A program made the position numbers and the translations under genes. The notes beneath the pieces are model-generated. The model saw only the letters and a program-made list of their open reading frames with translations. It was not told the DNA's origin and made no database searches. Shown piece by piece: positions 28,897 to 37,874 of a stretch of 64,000 nucleotides of DNA (positions are counted from its first letter, which is position 1; each line of letters begins with the position of its first letter). The DNA comes from PALSA-894 sp963734185 (GTDB lineage Bacteria > Pseudomonadota > Alphaproteobacteria > Rhizobiales > Xanthobacteraceae), in contig CAVTGA010000001.1 of the NCBI GenBank assembly GCA_963734185.1, forward strand, positions 1,550,001-1,614,000, read 5' to 3'.

Positions 28897-29859
28897 ATGA
28901 AGAAGACCTTCGCCCTGGCGCTCATGGCCCTCGCGCTGGCCGCCCAGCCCGGCGCGGCCCAGGACTGGCCGACCAGGACCGTGCGCGTCGTCGTGCCGTT
29001 CGGCGCCGGCGCCACCCCGGACACGATCGCCCGCCTGATCGCCGACCGGCTGCACCAGAAGCTCGGCCAGCCGTTCGTGGTCGAGAACAAGCCGGGTGCG
29101 AGCGGCATGACCGGCACCGACGCGGTGGCCAAGGCGGAGCCCGACGGCTACACCATCGGATTGAGCATCGGCGGGCCGCTCGCGATCAACACGCTGCTGT
29201 TCTCCAAGATGCCTTACGACCCGCGCAAGGAGATCGCGCTCGTCACCGTGCTCACTACGCAGCCGAGCGCGCTGACCGTGCCGGCGAACCTCGAGGTGAA
29301 GACCGTCGCCGAGCTGGTCGACCTCCTGAAGAAGAATCCCGGCAAGTACAATTTCGGCTCGATCGGCAACGGGTCACTGTCGCATCTCGCCATGGAGGCG
29401 ATCGCGCAGAAAAGCGGCACGCAGCTCGTGCACATTCCCTACGGCTCCTCGCCGCAGGCGATGACGGCGGTGATGCGCGGCGACGTGCAGATGGCCGTGA
29501 TGCCGGCGATCTCGGTGACGCCGCATGTCGCCTCGGGCGCGGTGAAGATCCTCGCCGTCACCACGGCCAAGCGCTCGCCGTTCCTGCCCGACGTGCCGAC
29601 CTTGAAAGAGTCGGGCATCGACGTCGAGGCCGACGCCTGGAACGGCATGATCGCACCGGCCGGGACACCGCCGGCCGTGTTGGCGAAAATCCATCGCGAG
29701 GTGGTCGAGGCGATCCAGTCGCCCGAGCTCAAAGCCAAGTTCGCGGCGCAATTCATGGAGCCGGTCGGCAATTCGCCGGCCGAGTTCCGCGCCTTCATCG
29801 ACAGCGAGCTCGCGCGCTGGACGCCGGTGGTCCGGGCGGCGAACGTCAAGGTCAACTAA
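28897..29859 (+). CDS. Bug-type tripartite tricarboxylate receptor
   Basis: Periplasmic solute-binding protein of the tripartite tricarboxylate transporter (TctC/Bug) family. The 320-residue protein has a signal peptide (MKKTFALALMALALAAQPGAA), then the family blocks WPTRTVRVVVPFGAGATPD, VENKPGASGMTG, YNFGSIGNGSLSH and PDVPTLKESG. Bug proteins bind carboxylates or small amides; many in this order lack adjacent membrane subunits, as is the case here. The start is preceded by GGAGGACCCC. It converges on the SDR gene with a four-base overlap of stop codons. Confidence 0.92.
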   Translation: MKKTFALALMALALAAQPGAAQDWPTRTVRVVVPFGAGATPDTIARLIADRLHQKLGQPFVVENKPGASGMTGTDAVAKAEPDGYTIGLSIGGPLAINTLLFSKMPYDPRKEIALVTVLTTQPSALTVPANLEVKTVAELVDLLKKNPGKYNFGSIGNGSLSHLAMEAIAQKSGTQLVHIPYGSSPQAMTAVMRGDVQMAVMPAISVTPHVASGAVKILAVTTAKRSPFLPDVPTLKESGIDVEADAWNGMIAPAGTPPAVLAKIHREVVEAIQSPELKAKFAAQFMEPVGNSPAEFRAFIDSELARWTPVVRAANVKVN

Positions 29860-30632
29860 ACGACCGGCGAGCGGCCGCCGTCGACGTTAATCGCCGTGCC
29901 GGTCACGTAGGAGCCGGCGTCGGACACGAGGAAGCAGGCGAGATTGGCGAATTCCTCGGCGCGGCCGAAGCGGCCGAGCGGAATGTCCTTGGCAAGTCCG
30001 GCCTGATACTGCTCGATCGAAACGCCGGTCTTCCTGGCCTTCTGAACATGCTGGTCGGCCTCGATCAGCCCGACCAGCAACCCGTTCACGAGGATGTTGT
30101 GCGGCGCCAGCTCACCCGCGAGGGCCTTCGTCAACGCCATCCCGGCCGCGCGCGAGATCGAGGTCGGCCCGCTCGCGGCGCGCGGCGCCTTGGCGCCGAT
30201 GTTGAGCACGTTGATGATGCGGCCCCACTTGCGCTCTTTCATCTGCGGCAAGGCAAGGCGAATCAGCCGCACGGCAGCGAACAGTTTGAGATCGAGATCG
30301 GTCTGCAGCACCTCATCGCTCATGGCGTCGAACGGGCCGGCGCGCGAGGTTCCGGCATTGTTGACCACGATGTCGATGCGACCGAGCGCATTCATCGCCT
30401 CGTCGTAGGCGCGCTGCACGTCGTCGGCGCGACCGACATCGCCCTGCGCGCCGATCACGCGGCCGTTCGTGGTCGCGGAGATCGATTTCACCGCCGCGTC
30501 GAGCGCTTCGCGCCCGCGCGCCACGACCGCCACATCGGCGCCGGACGCGGCAAAGCGCGTGGCGATGGCAAGTCCGATGCCCTTGCTGCCGCCGGTGATG
30601 ATGGCGGAGCGGCCTTTGAGGGAGATTTCCAT
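29856..30632 (-). CDS. SDR-fold protein lacking catalytic Tyr/Lys
   Basis: The 258-residue protein has a good cofactor motif (TGGSKGIG), VNNAG and the C-terminal SYVTGTAINVDGG. At the active site, however, the usual S...YxxxK is replaced: the Ser region reads NVLNIGAK, and GPTSISRAAGMALTK aligns Thr with Tyr and Arg with Lys. It is therefore probably not a standard oxidoreductase; it could be a binding or regulatory SDR, or use other residues. The start ATG 30632 gives MEISLKGRSAIITGG. It is the downstream neighbour of the ArsC-like gene (67-base gap, same strand). Confidence 0.8.
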   Translation of the reverse strand: MEISLKGRSAIITGGSKGIGLAIATRFAASGADVAVVARGREALDAAVKSISATTNGRVIGAQGDVGRADDVQRAYDEAMNALGRIDIVVNNAGTSRAGPFDAMSDEVLQTDLDLKLFAAVRLIRLALPQMKERKWGRIINVLNIGAKAPRAASGPTSISRAAGMALTKALAGELAPHNILVNGLLVGLIEADQHVQKARKTGVSIEQYQAGLAKDIPLGRFGRAEEFANLACFLVSDAGSYVTGTAINVDGGRSPVV

Positions 30633-30699
30633 TGATTTGCTCGTTTGACCGGGTGGGATATGCGGATCGTAGAGCACGCGGCCGCGACACGGTAGCAGG

Positions 30700-31056
30700 C
30701 TATCGTCCAGCCAGAGCTTCCGCGTAGATGTCGGGCTTGAAGCCGACCAACAGCTGGCCGCCGCCGAGATCGAGCACCGGACGTTTGATGACCGAAGGCT
30801 GTGCCAGCATCAGCTTGATGGCCTTGGCTTCGCTCAGACCTTCCTTGTCCTTGTCGGGCAGCTTGCGGAAGGTCGTGCCGGCGCGATTGAGCAGCGTCTC
30901 CCAACCGACCTTCTTGGCCCAGCGCTCGAGGCGCTCGCGCTCGATGCCGGCGGTCTTGTAGTCGTGAAAGGCGTAGTCCACGCCGCGCCCCTCCAGCCAG
31001 GCGCGCGCCTTCTTCATGGTGTCGCAGTTCTTGATGCCGTAGATCGTGATGGACAT
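30700..31056 (-). CDS. ArsC/Spx-family protein (YffB type)
   Basis: The 118-residue thioredoxin-fold protein has one conserved cysteine, C11 in KNCDTMKKARAWLE, as in the YffB branch of the arsenate reductase-like family, together with AFHDYKTAGI, AGTTFRKLP and PSVIKRPVLDLGG. True arsenate reductases have further catalytic Arg residues in a different context, so arsenic detoxification should not be assumed. Relatives are proposed to be glutathione-dependent thiol reductases. Full length. Confidence 0.85.
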   Translation of the reverse strand: MSITIYGIKNCDTMKKARAWLEGRGVDYAFHDYKTAGIERERLERWAKKVGWETLLNRAGTTFRKLPDKDKEGLSEAKAIKLMLAQPSVIKRPVLDLGGGQLLVGFKPDIYAEALAGR

Positions 31057-31144
31057 GCGCGTCCTGTACTGATGGAGGGTGCGATGATCAACCGTCGAGG
31101 TGGGTCGGGCTAAGGTTCGACACCTCGATCCAGCGAATGCCGGA

Positions 31145-31405
31145 TCAGGACCGGCGTGCGCCGCTTTGTCGGCTGGAGAGCAGCTTCAGCCAGGGCGCCG
31201 AGTGGAAGGCGCTCATCAGCAAGTACATCGGGGCCATTCCGCTCAGCGGTAACACATCTTGCGCGGCAGAGCAGAGCATCTCCGGCGCGCCGCCACCAAC
31301 ACCCGTAACCAGCGCCATGATTGCAAAGGTCGGCGCGGCCGCGAGGCATAGCCAGTCGGCTGCGCCAAGGGCGGCCGCGTCACCGCTTTGACGAGGGATC
31401 GCCAC
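31145..31405 (-). CDS. Small membrane protein, conserved hypothetical
   Basis: An 86-residue protein starting with GTG 31405. It has a hydrophobic segment (WLCLAAAPTFAIMALVTGV), a Cys-containing loop (APEMLCSAAQD) and a second hydrophobic stretch (LSGMAPMYLLMSAFHSAPWL), so two membrane passes are likely. The pattern is one I associate with short hypothetical proteins often found near DUF899 genes in rhizobia, which is where it sits (eight bases after the DUF899 stop). Function unknown. Confidence 0.6.
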   Translation of the reverse strand: MAIPRQSGDAAALGAADWLCLAAAPTFAIMALVTGVGGGAPEMLCSAAQDVLPLSGMAPMYLLMSAFHSAPWLKLLSSRQSGARRS

Positions 31406-31413
31406 GGCTTCAC

Positions 31414-32211
31414 TCAGCGCTTGCCGTACTCGTCATGGCGGCGCCACCAGACGCCCGCTTCGTTACGCCCCTTGGGCGCGCGGTCGAGCCACTGGTACAT
31501 GCCCCAGAGACCGTCCAGTCCGCGTGAATAGGCCGAGTAGGTGTGATAGACGACACCGTCCTCGAGCGCGAACGCGCTCAGGCCCGGCCTGTCGCGCGTA
31601 TAGGTGGCGACGTCGGTTCCGGTCATGGCCGCGATCTCGGCGACGGGCCCCTCGCTGCCGCGCGACTTCTACTCTTGAACGGTGTTCCCTGCGAGCGGCT
31701 CGCGTGCGGGCTCCTCGCGCCGATAGTTGTATTCGATGCCTCCCTCGCGCTGCTGCTCCTCGGTGAACGCGATGTTGAAATCGGAGTTGAAGTCGCTGCC
31801 GAACGAGGATGCCCAAGGAAACGTCCATCCCATACGCCGCTTGTACGTCTGCAGCTTCGCGAACGCGGCCCGCGACACCGTCCAAAACGCGACGTCGTGG
31901 TTCTCCAGGTGGACGGCGACGCCGCCGAACCCGTCCGCAATAGCCGAGCAGGACGGACACCCAGCCTTGTAGTCGGGCCCGAACATGAAGTGATAGACCA
32001 GGAGCTGCGAGCGCCCGCGGAAGAGATCTGCCAGGGAGGCGCTGCCTTCTTCGGTGTCAAATCGATACGCCTTGTCGACCCGCACCCACGGCAGCTCCTG
32101 CCGTTGCCGCGCGAGTTCGTCGCTGCGCCGCGTCAGTTCCTTCTCCTCCGCGAGCAGCGCGAGCCTGGCGGCAAGCCACTCGCTACGCGCTCCAATCAGG
32201 TGTTTCGTCAT
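31414..32211 (-). pseudogene. DUF899 thioredoxin-like gene with in-frame amber codon
   Basis: The frame from ATG 32211 (GGAG eight bases upstream at 32220-32223) to 31414 encodes a DUF899 protein: WVRVDKAYRFDTEEG, LLVYHFMFGPDYKAGCPSCS (the redox-like CxxC), then, after a TAG at 31669-31671, RPGLSAFALEDGVVYHTYS and YQWLDRAPKGRNE. Both halves are in the same frame and only the single TAG separates them. It would give a roughly 180-residue truncated protein. The cause could be a nonsense mutation or a base-call error. The gene is divergent from the regulator at 32342. Confidence 0.75.
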
Positions 32212-32341
32212 TGCCTTCACTCCTTCGTCGGGCGACCTTTGTCGTGGTTCCGATCTCGATGCGAATTACTGTTCGGTGGTCGTGAGATAGAATAGGTACG
32301 GGGCATCGAGCGGTGGGAGTGACAAGTGTGGCGGGATTCCG

Positions 32342-33562
32342 ATGGACTCGCTGATCACAGCCGCGGCGCGCGCACTCGCGGCGGGTGATCCCCTCGGCGC
32401 ATTGAACCGCGTCGCCTTGCGCGACGACGCGCCTGCGCTCGCGCTGCGCGGCATCGCGATGGCTCAGCTCGGCGATCTCGATCGGGCGCGGGCTCTCGTG
32501 CGTCGTGCGGCGCGCGCCTTCGGTCCGAAAGAGGCCGTAGCCCGGGCGCGATGCGTCGTCGCCGAGGCCGAGATCGCGTTCGTCTCGCGCGACCTCACCT
32601 GGCCTGCGAAGGCGCTCGACGCGGCGCGGGCGACGCTCGAACAGCATGGCGACCAGGCGAACGCCGCGCATGCGCGGTATCTTGAGGTCCGGCGTCTGCT
32701 TCTGATCGGCCGCCTCGACGAGGCCGAGCGCAAGCTCGCCGAACTCGACCCCACACCCTTCCCAGCCGCGTCGAGAGCCGCTCACGAGCTGGTCGTCGCG
32801 GGGATCGCGATGCGGCACCTGCGAACGAAGCCGGCGCGCGCTGCGCTCGTACGGGCAGAGCACGCCGCGCACCAAGCCGGCATCCCGGCGCTGACGGCAG
32901 AGATCGAAAGCGCAATCCTCGTGCTGAAAACGCCCGCGGCGCGCCTGATCTCGAATGGCCATGAGCGCCCGCTTCTGCTCGATGAGATCGAAGCGTTGCT
33001 GCCGTCGGGCGCGCTGATCGTGGACGCATGCCGGCATGTGGTGCGCGACGCCCGCACCATCATCTCACTCGCAAGCCGTCCGGTGTTATTCGCACTCGCA
33101 CGCGCGCTGGGCGAGGCGTGGCCCGACGATGTCTCGCGGGACGTGCTGGTCGCGCGCGCCTTCCGCGCGAAGGAAGCCGATGAATCGCACCGGGCGCGGT
33201 TGCGGGTCGAGATGGGGCGGCTTCGGAGAATGATACGGAGTCTGGCCGGCGTGAGCGCAACGAAGCAGGGGTTTGCGCTTGTCCCGCGCCACGCCCGCAA
33301 GGTCGTCGTGCTGGCGCGTCCGGTGGAGGAGCAGCATGCCTCAGTGCTCGCCTTCCTTACCGACGGCGAGTCGTGGTCGAGCTCGGCGCTGGCGCTGGCG
33401 CTCGGCGCCAGCCAGCGCACCGTGCAGCGCGCGCTCGATCAGCTGGCGGCCGCCGGCAAGGTGCAGTCGTTCGGGCGCGGACGCGCACGCCGCTGGATGA
33501 CCCCGCCAGTGCCGGGATTCGCGACTACCTTGTTACTCCCCGCTCCGCTGCCCAGTGGCTAA
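32342..33562 (+). CDS. Transcriptional regulator with TPR-like domain and C-terminal HTH
   Basis: The 406-residue protein has an Ala/Arg-rich helical N-terminal two thirds resembling degenerate TPR repeats (LALRGIAMAQLGDLDRARAL) and a C-terminal winged helix-turn-helix (SSSALALALGASQRTVQRAL, then GKVQSFGRGRARRW). It lies between a broken DUF899 gene (divergent) and a broken beta-propeller gene (48 bases downstream), and it probably controlled that small module through the 130-base divergent region. The regulator itself is intact. Confidence 0.72.
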   Translation: MDSLITAAARALAAGDPLGALNRVALRDDAPALALRGIAMAQLGDLDRARALVRRAARAFGPKEAVARARCVVAEAEIAFVSRDLTWPAKALDAARATLEQHGDQANAAHARYLEVRRLLLIGRLDEAERKLAELDPTPFPAASRAAHELVVAGIAMRHLRTKPARAALVRAEHAAHQAGIPALTAEIESAILVLKTPAARLISNGHERPLLLDEIEALLPSGALIVDACRHVVRDARTIISLASRPVLFALARALGEAWPDDVSRDVLVARAFRAKEADESHRARLRVEMGRLRRMIRSLAGVSATKQGFALVPRHARKVVVLARPVEEQHASVLAFLTDGESWSSSALALALGASQRTVQRALDQLAAAGKVQSFGRGRARRWMTPPVPGFATTLLLPAPLPSG

Positions 33563-33609
33563 GTAGCAGCATGTCAAAACGGACATGCGCAAAAGAAAGA
33601 GTTTGAGCC

Positions 33610-34252
33610 ATGAAAGCGTCAGCAGCCGAAATCCTCCGCGAATATGGACCCTTTCCGGGTGTCGATAACGTGCATGGCCTGACGTTCGACGGGCAACACG
33701 TCTGGTTCGCCTCCGGCGACAGACTGAACGCGCTCGATCCCGCGAGCGGGATGACGGTGCGCACGATCGATGTCCCGGCGCATGCCGGAACGGCCTTCGA
33801 CGGCGAGCACCTGTTCCAGATCGCCGAGAGCCGCATCCAGAAGATCGATCCGAAGACCGGCCGCGTGCTCGGCACCATCCCGGCGCCGGGTAACGGCGGC
33901 GACTCGAGGACTCGCGTGGGCCGAAGGGTCGCTCTGGGTCGGCGAATATCGCGCGCGGAAGATCCATCAGATCGATCCAGAGACGGGCGCGATTCTTCGC
34001 AGCATCGAGTCCAAGCGCTTCGTCACCGGCGTCACGTGGGTCGATGGAGAGCTCTGGCACGGCACCTGGGAAGGTGACGAGAGCTCATTGCGGCGCATCG
34101 ATCCTCGAACGGGGGAGGCCTTGGAGACGCTCGAGATGCCGCCCGGAGTGGGCGTGTCCGGGCTCGAGTTTGACGGCGGGGACCGGTTCTTCTGCGGAGG
34201 CGGAAGCAGCGGAAAGGTCCGGGCTGTTCGGAGGCCGAAGCGCAAGTCTTGA
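33610..34252 (+). pseudogene. Beta-propeller (glutamine-cyclotransferase/Vgb-like) gene, frameshifted
   Basis: Two overlapping frames encode one protein. The first reads GVDNVHGLTFDGQHVWFASG...IQKIDPKTGRVLGTIPAPGN; the second continues GLAWAEGSLWVGEYRARKIH...FVTGVTWVDGELWHGTWEG, all typical beta-propeller blades. The join falls in GGCGACTCGAGGACTCGCG at about 33900-33910: removing one A restores Gly-Asp-Ser-Gly-Leu-Ala-Trp. A repaired protein would have about 213 residues. It is probably the regulator's partner gene. A one-base sequencing error cannot be excluded. Confidence 0.75.
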
Positions 34253-34268
34253 GGCTAGTTAGGCGCTC

Positions 34269-35030
34269 TCAAAGCGCCCGGATAAGCTTTCTCGATCGCT
34301 CTTGAAACGTCCCTTTATGCCGACGGTCTTCACCGAGGCCGAACCCTAGGTGGCCGAAATACACCGTAGATCTCGTCCACGAGAAGGGTATCTCATATGG
34401 CCCGTGAGTCTTACTATCCTTGATCTTCTTACGAGCCGCGCGCGCGCCTCGTTCATAAGCGGCTTCCATTTCTGGTGGTGGGACAAAGTCCTGGAGCCTT
34501 ACAATTCGGAGACCTTCTGCCTCGCCTACCGACGGCTCGGTCGCCCTGACCTCGAAAATGGGCTTGCGATAGATTTTCTTCAGTCGTGCTATTTCCTTCG
34601 GACCAATCGTACGGCGACAATTGACTCGAACAAATTCACGCACTTCGGCGACCAGCTTGCGCTCTTTCGTAACCGCGACTGCTTCCACCAAATACCTAGC
34701 GGATCGGTCTGATACATTCGTCGATCCAATGTAGGCCGTATTGCCGAACACAAACACTTTTGCATGAAGGCCCTCGCGTGAATGCAAACGAACCCCCCGA
34801 CGTGCCAGTTTGGCAAGGCTCCAAGGACATGTTTGTCCTGATTTCACAGCCACGTCGCTTGCATCGACGACCAGATAGCTTCCATACCGGAGCGGTAACA
34901 AACGATCGGCGCCGCGTCCGAGATATGCAACCGCAACATACGAAGGCTTGGTTGCGCTCCTCGCCGCTCGCCTCAGAGACGGCCAAATCTGGCCGCGCCC
35001 ACTGAGAAAACCAACCGAAGCCGCCGTTGA
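34269..35030 (-). pseudogene. Phospholipase D-like nuclease-fold gene, 5' end missing
   Basis: The frame encodes SYVAVAYLGRGADRLLPLRYG, LVVDASDVAVKSGQTCPW, then GLHAKVFVFGNTAYIGSTN, the HxK half-motif of PLD-superfamily proteins (single-motif type), and a charged C-terminus. Homology-like sequence continues upstream to within a few codons of the guaA TAG (35031-35033), which is in the same frame, yet no ATG, GTG or TTG occurs between them; the first TTG is at 34901, inside the domain, and an ATT codon lies at 34986-34988. The 5' end was probably lost at a junction with guaA. Base composition is lower in GC than guaA, consistent with foreign origin. Confidence 0.6.
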
Positions 35031-36584
35031 CTACTCCCACTCGATCGTCCCCGGCGGTTTTGAGGTCACGTCATACACCACGCGGTTGACGCCCTTCACC
35101 TCGTTGATGATGCGGGTCGCGACGGCGCCTAAGAACTTCATGTCGAAGGGATAGAAGTCCGCCGTCATGCCGTCGGTCGAGGTGACGGCGCGCAGGCCGA
35201 CGACGAAATCATAGGTGCGCCCGTCGCCCATGACGCCGACGGTCTTGACGGGAAGGATCACCGCGAACGCCTGCCAGATGTCGTCGTACAAGCCGGCGCG
35301 GCGGATCTCTTCGATATAGATCTCATCGGCAAGCCGCAGGATATCGAGCTTGTCCTTGGTGATCTCGCCCGGGCAGCGGATCGCCAGGCCAGGCCCGGGG
35401 AACGGGTGGCGGCCGACGAACGCCTCGGGCAGGCCGAGTTCGCGGCCGAGCACGCGCACCTCGTCCTTGAACAATTCGCGCAACGGCTCGACCAGCTTCA
35501 TGTTCATGCGCTCGGGCAGGCCGCCGACATTGTGGTGCGACTTGATCGTCACCGACGGGCCGCCGGTGAACGACACGCTCTCGATCACGTCCGGGTAGAG
35601 CGTGCCTTGCGCCAAAAACTCGGCGCCGCCCAGCTTCTTGGCCTCGGCCTCGAACACGTCGATGAACAGCTTGCCGATGGTCTTGCGCTTGACCTCCGGA
35701 TCGGTCGCGCCGGCGAGCGCGTCGAGGAACAGCTTCTCGGCTTCGACGTGCACCAGCGGGATGTTGTAGCTGTCGCGAAACAGGGTCACGACCTTGCTCG
35801 CCTCGGCCAGGCGCAGCAGCCCGTGGTCGACGAACACGCAGGTGAGCTGGTCGCCGATCGCCTCGTGGATCAGCACCGCGGCGACCGCCGAGTCGACGCC
35901 GCCGGAGAGCCCGCAGATCACCCGCCCCTTGCCGACCTGCGCTCGGATCTTCTCGATCGCCTCGTCCTTGAAGGCGCGCATGGTCCAGTCGCCCTTGGCG
36001 CCGACGATCCTGCGCACGAAATTGCGCAGGATCGCCGCGCCGTGCGGGGTGTGCACCACTTCGAGGTGGAACTGAGTGGCATAGAACCGGCGCTGCTCGT
36101 CGGCGATCATGGCGATCGGCGCGTTGGCCGAGGTCGCCACGATCTCGAAGCCGGTCGGCAGCTTGGTGACGCGGTCGCCGTGACTCATCCACACGGGGTA
36201 TTTTTCGCCACGCCGCCACACGCCGTCGGTCAGCGGCGTCTCCTCGGTGATCTCCACCTCGGCGCGGCCGAACTCGCGGTGATGGCCGCCCTCCACCGTG
36301 CCGCCGAGTTGGTGCGCCATGGCCTGCTCGCCGTAGCAGATGCCGAGGATCGGAACGCCGGCCTGGTAGAGTGAGGGAGGTGCCAGAGGCGCGTCCTTGT
36401 CGAGTACCGAGGCCGGGCCGCCGGACAGGATGATGCCTTTCGGCTGCATCGCCTGGAAGGCACCTTCGGCCTTCTGGAACGGGACGATCTCCGAATAAAC
36501 CCCCTCTTCGCGGATGCGCCGGGCGATGAGCTGGGTGACCTGCGAGCCGAAATCGACGATCAGAATCTTATCGTGGTCTGTCAT
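35031..36584 (-). CDS. guaA: GMP synthase (glutamine-hydrolysing)
   Basis: Converts XMP to GMP. The 517-residue protein has the amidotransferase domain with nucleophile C83 in LGICYGEQAMAHQLGG and the His/Glu pair (FHLEVVHTPHG), the ATP-pyrophosphatase loop LSGGVDSAV, and the C-terminal dimer domain with PFPGPGLAIRCPGE. It ends GTIEWE as in other members. guaB, which supplies its substrate, lies 5.7 kb away in the same direction, with rsmB and the Aat-like genes between. Confidence 0.97.
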   Translation of the reverse strand: MTDHDKILIVDFGSQVTQLIARRIREEGVYSEIVPFQKAEGAFQAMQPKGIILSGGPASVLDKDAPLAPPSLYQAGVPILGICYGEQAMAHQLGGTVEGGHHREFGRAEVEITEETPLTDGVWRRGEKYPVWMSHGDRVTKLPTGFEIVATSANAPIAMIADEQRRFYATQFHLEVVHTPHGAAILRNFVRRIVGAKGDWTMRAFKDEAIEKIRAQVGKGRVICGLSGGVDSAVAAVLIHEAIGDQLTCVFVDHGLLRLAEASKVVTLFRDSYNIPLVHVEAEKLFLDALAGATDPEVKRKTIGKLFIDVFEAEAKKLGGAEFLAQGTLYPDVIESVSFTGGPSVTIKSHHNVGGLPERMNMKLVEPLRELFKDEVRVLGRELGLPEAFVGRHPFPGPGLAIRCPGEITKDKLDILRLADEIYIEEIRRAGLYDDIWQAFAVILPVKTVGVMGDGRTYDFVVGLRAVTSTDGMTADFYPFDMKFLGAVATRIINEVKGVNRVVYDVTSKPPGTIEWE

Positions 36585-36919
36585 GGCGAGCAGTTAGCGG
36601 ATCGACCCGTCGGCCGCAACCGGAGGCCTGGGAAAACTCCACACGAGCCGGTGCTGACTTTCGTAGAGTTTCACATAACATATTGATTTTAATCAAAATA
36701 TTTCAATTGCGGCGATCCGCCCAGATCGTAACTCCCTGTTACCGGTGCTATGAGAAAAAGGAGCCGTTGGGACGCGCCGGCGTGTTCGCCCCTGTGCAAT
36801 AGAATGCGCAACGCCGCGGCGAACCGCCGCGGTCGGAGTAAAGGATTCGTCTACCCGCGGCCGGCACTCTCGGGCGCGGTCCGGTCAGCAAGCCGATCGG
36901 TGTTAAGGCAGACAAGCGA
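36585..36919. other. guaA/aat-like divergent intergenic region
   Basis: This 335-base gap separates leftward guaA from the rightward Aat-like tandem. It contains an unusually AT-rich stretch at 36672-36708 with the FNR/FixK-type palindrome listed separately, then GC-rich sequence. No ORF of interest and no clear terminator are seen. Confidence 0.5.
36683..36696. promoter_or_regulatory. FNR/FixK-type palindrome (anaerobox)
   Basis: TTGATTTTAATCAA matches TTGAT-N4-ATCAA, the consensus bound by FNR, FnrN and FixK regulators, with all ten half-site bases correct. It lies 99 bases upstream of the guaA start and 224 bases upstream of the first Aat-like start, in a local AT-rich patch. Which gene it serves is not decided by the sequence; a class II position would put a plus-strand transcript start near 36731. 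A chance match is possible. Confidence 0.5.
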
Positions 36920-37874
36920 ATGAGCGAGATGAGCATTCACCCGCGTCACATGACCGACGTCGTCGCAAGCGACGACCATGCCATGCGGCGCGCGGACCTG
37001 TTCCGCGAGACCCCGCTGGAGACGCTCGAGCGCTGGGCGCTCGGCACGGCCTGGGCCTTGAAGCCGAGCCGCATCGGCGGCCTGCCCGGCCTCACCCGGG
37101 TCTGGCTCACCGACCTGGTCGCGCCACGCCGCGGATTACCCGATCCGGAGCGCACATTGGAGCAGCCGCGTGGCCTCTGCGGCATGGTGCATGACCTCTC
37201 GGTACCGACGCTGACCGAGGCGTACCGCCACGGTCTGTTCACCTTTGCGCATTTCGGCCCGCTCAAATGGTTCTCCCTGCCGGAGCGTTGCGTGCTGTTC
37301 TTCGACGAACTGCATGTCGGCAAGACCATCCGCAAGGTGCTTCGGCAGGGACGTTATCGCGTCACGTTCGACCGCGACTTCGAGAGCGTCATCAAGGCCT
37401 GCGCCGGGCGGCGCGACGGCAAGTGGCACGTCACCTGGATCACGCCGCGCATCATGCGCGCCTATGCCGACCTGTTCGATGCCGGCCATGTCCATTCCTT
37501 CGAGGTCTGGAACGAGGCAGGCGCGCTGGTCGGCGGCGGCTATGGCGTCTCGCTCGGCCGCATCTTCTTCACCGAGTCGCAGTTCTCGCACAGAGTCCGA
37601 CACTTCGAAGATCGGGTTCACGATGCTCAACTGGCACCTGGCGCAGTGGGGTTACGTGCTGAACGACGGCAAGTGGGAAACGCCGACCATCCGCAGCATG
37701 AACTTCCGCGTCATTCCGCGGGCCGAATTCCTCACACATCTTGCGGCCAACGGGCAGACCGGAGGAAAACCCGGCCGCTGGCAGGTGGAGGCCGACCTGA
37801 AGACGGTGGCCGCATGGCAGTCGAAAGGCGCATCTGAGAAAAACCAAACCAAGGCCGTGCAAGGCGCGGCATGA
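36920..37874 (+). pseudogene. Leucyl/phenylalanyl-tRNA transferase-like protein, copy 1, frameshifted
   Basis: The first frame has an N-terminal extension (RETPLETLERWALGTAWALK), then Aat-type blocks: YRHGLFTFAHFGPLKWFSL, GRYRVTFDRDFESVIKACAG, VTWITPRIMRAYADL, HSFEVWNEAGALVGGGYGVS and FFTESQF. After ESQFS the frame is lost and a neighbouring frame continues SDTSKIGFTMLNWHLAQWGY...FRVIPRAEFLTH to the TGA at 37872-37874. Comparison with copy 2 shows one extra base near 37587-37598. A repaired protein would be about 317 residues. Its stop overlaps the ATG of copy 2. Aat transfers Leu or Phe from tRNA to N-terminal Arg/Lys of proteins for the ClpS/ClpAP N-degron pathway; that role is inferred from family only. 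Confidence 0.75.

Noticed and set aside
30700..31056. Arsenate resistance
   Set aside because: The protein is of the YffB branch and no arsenic operon genes (arsB, acr3, arsR) adjoin it.
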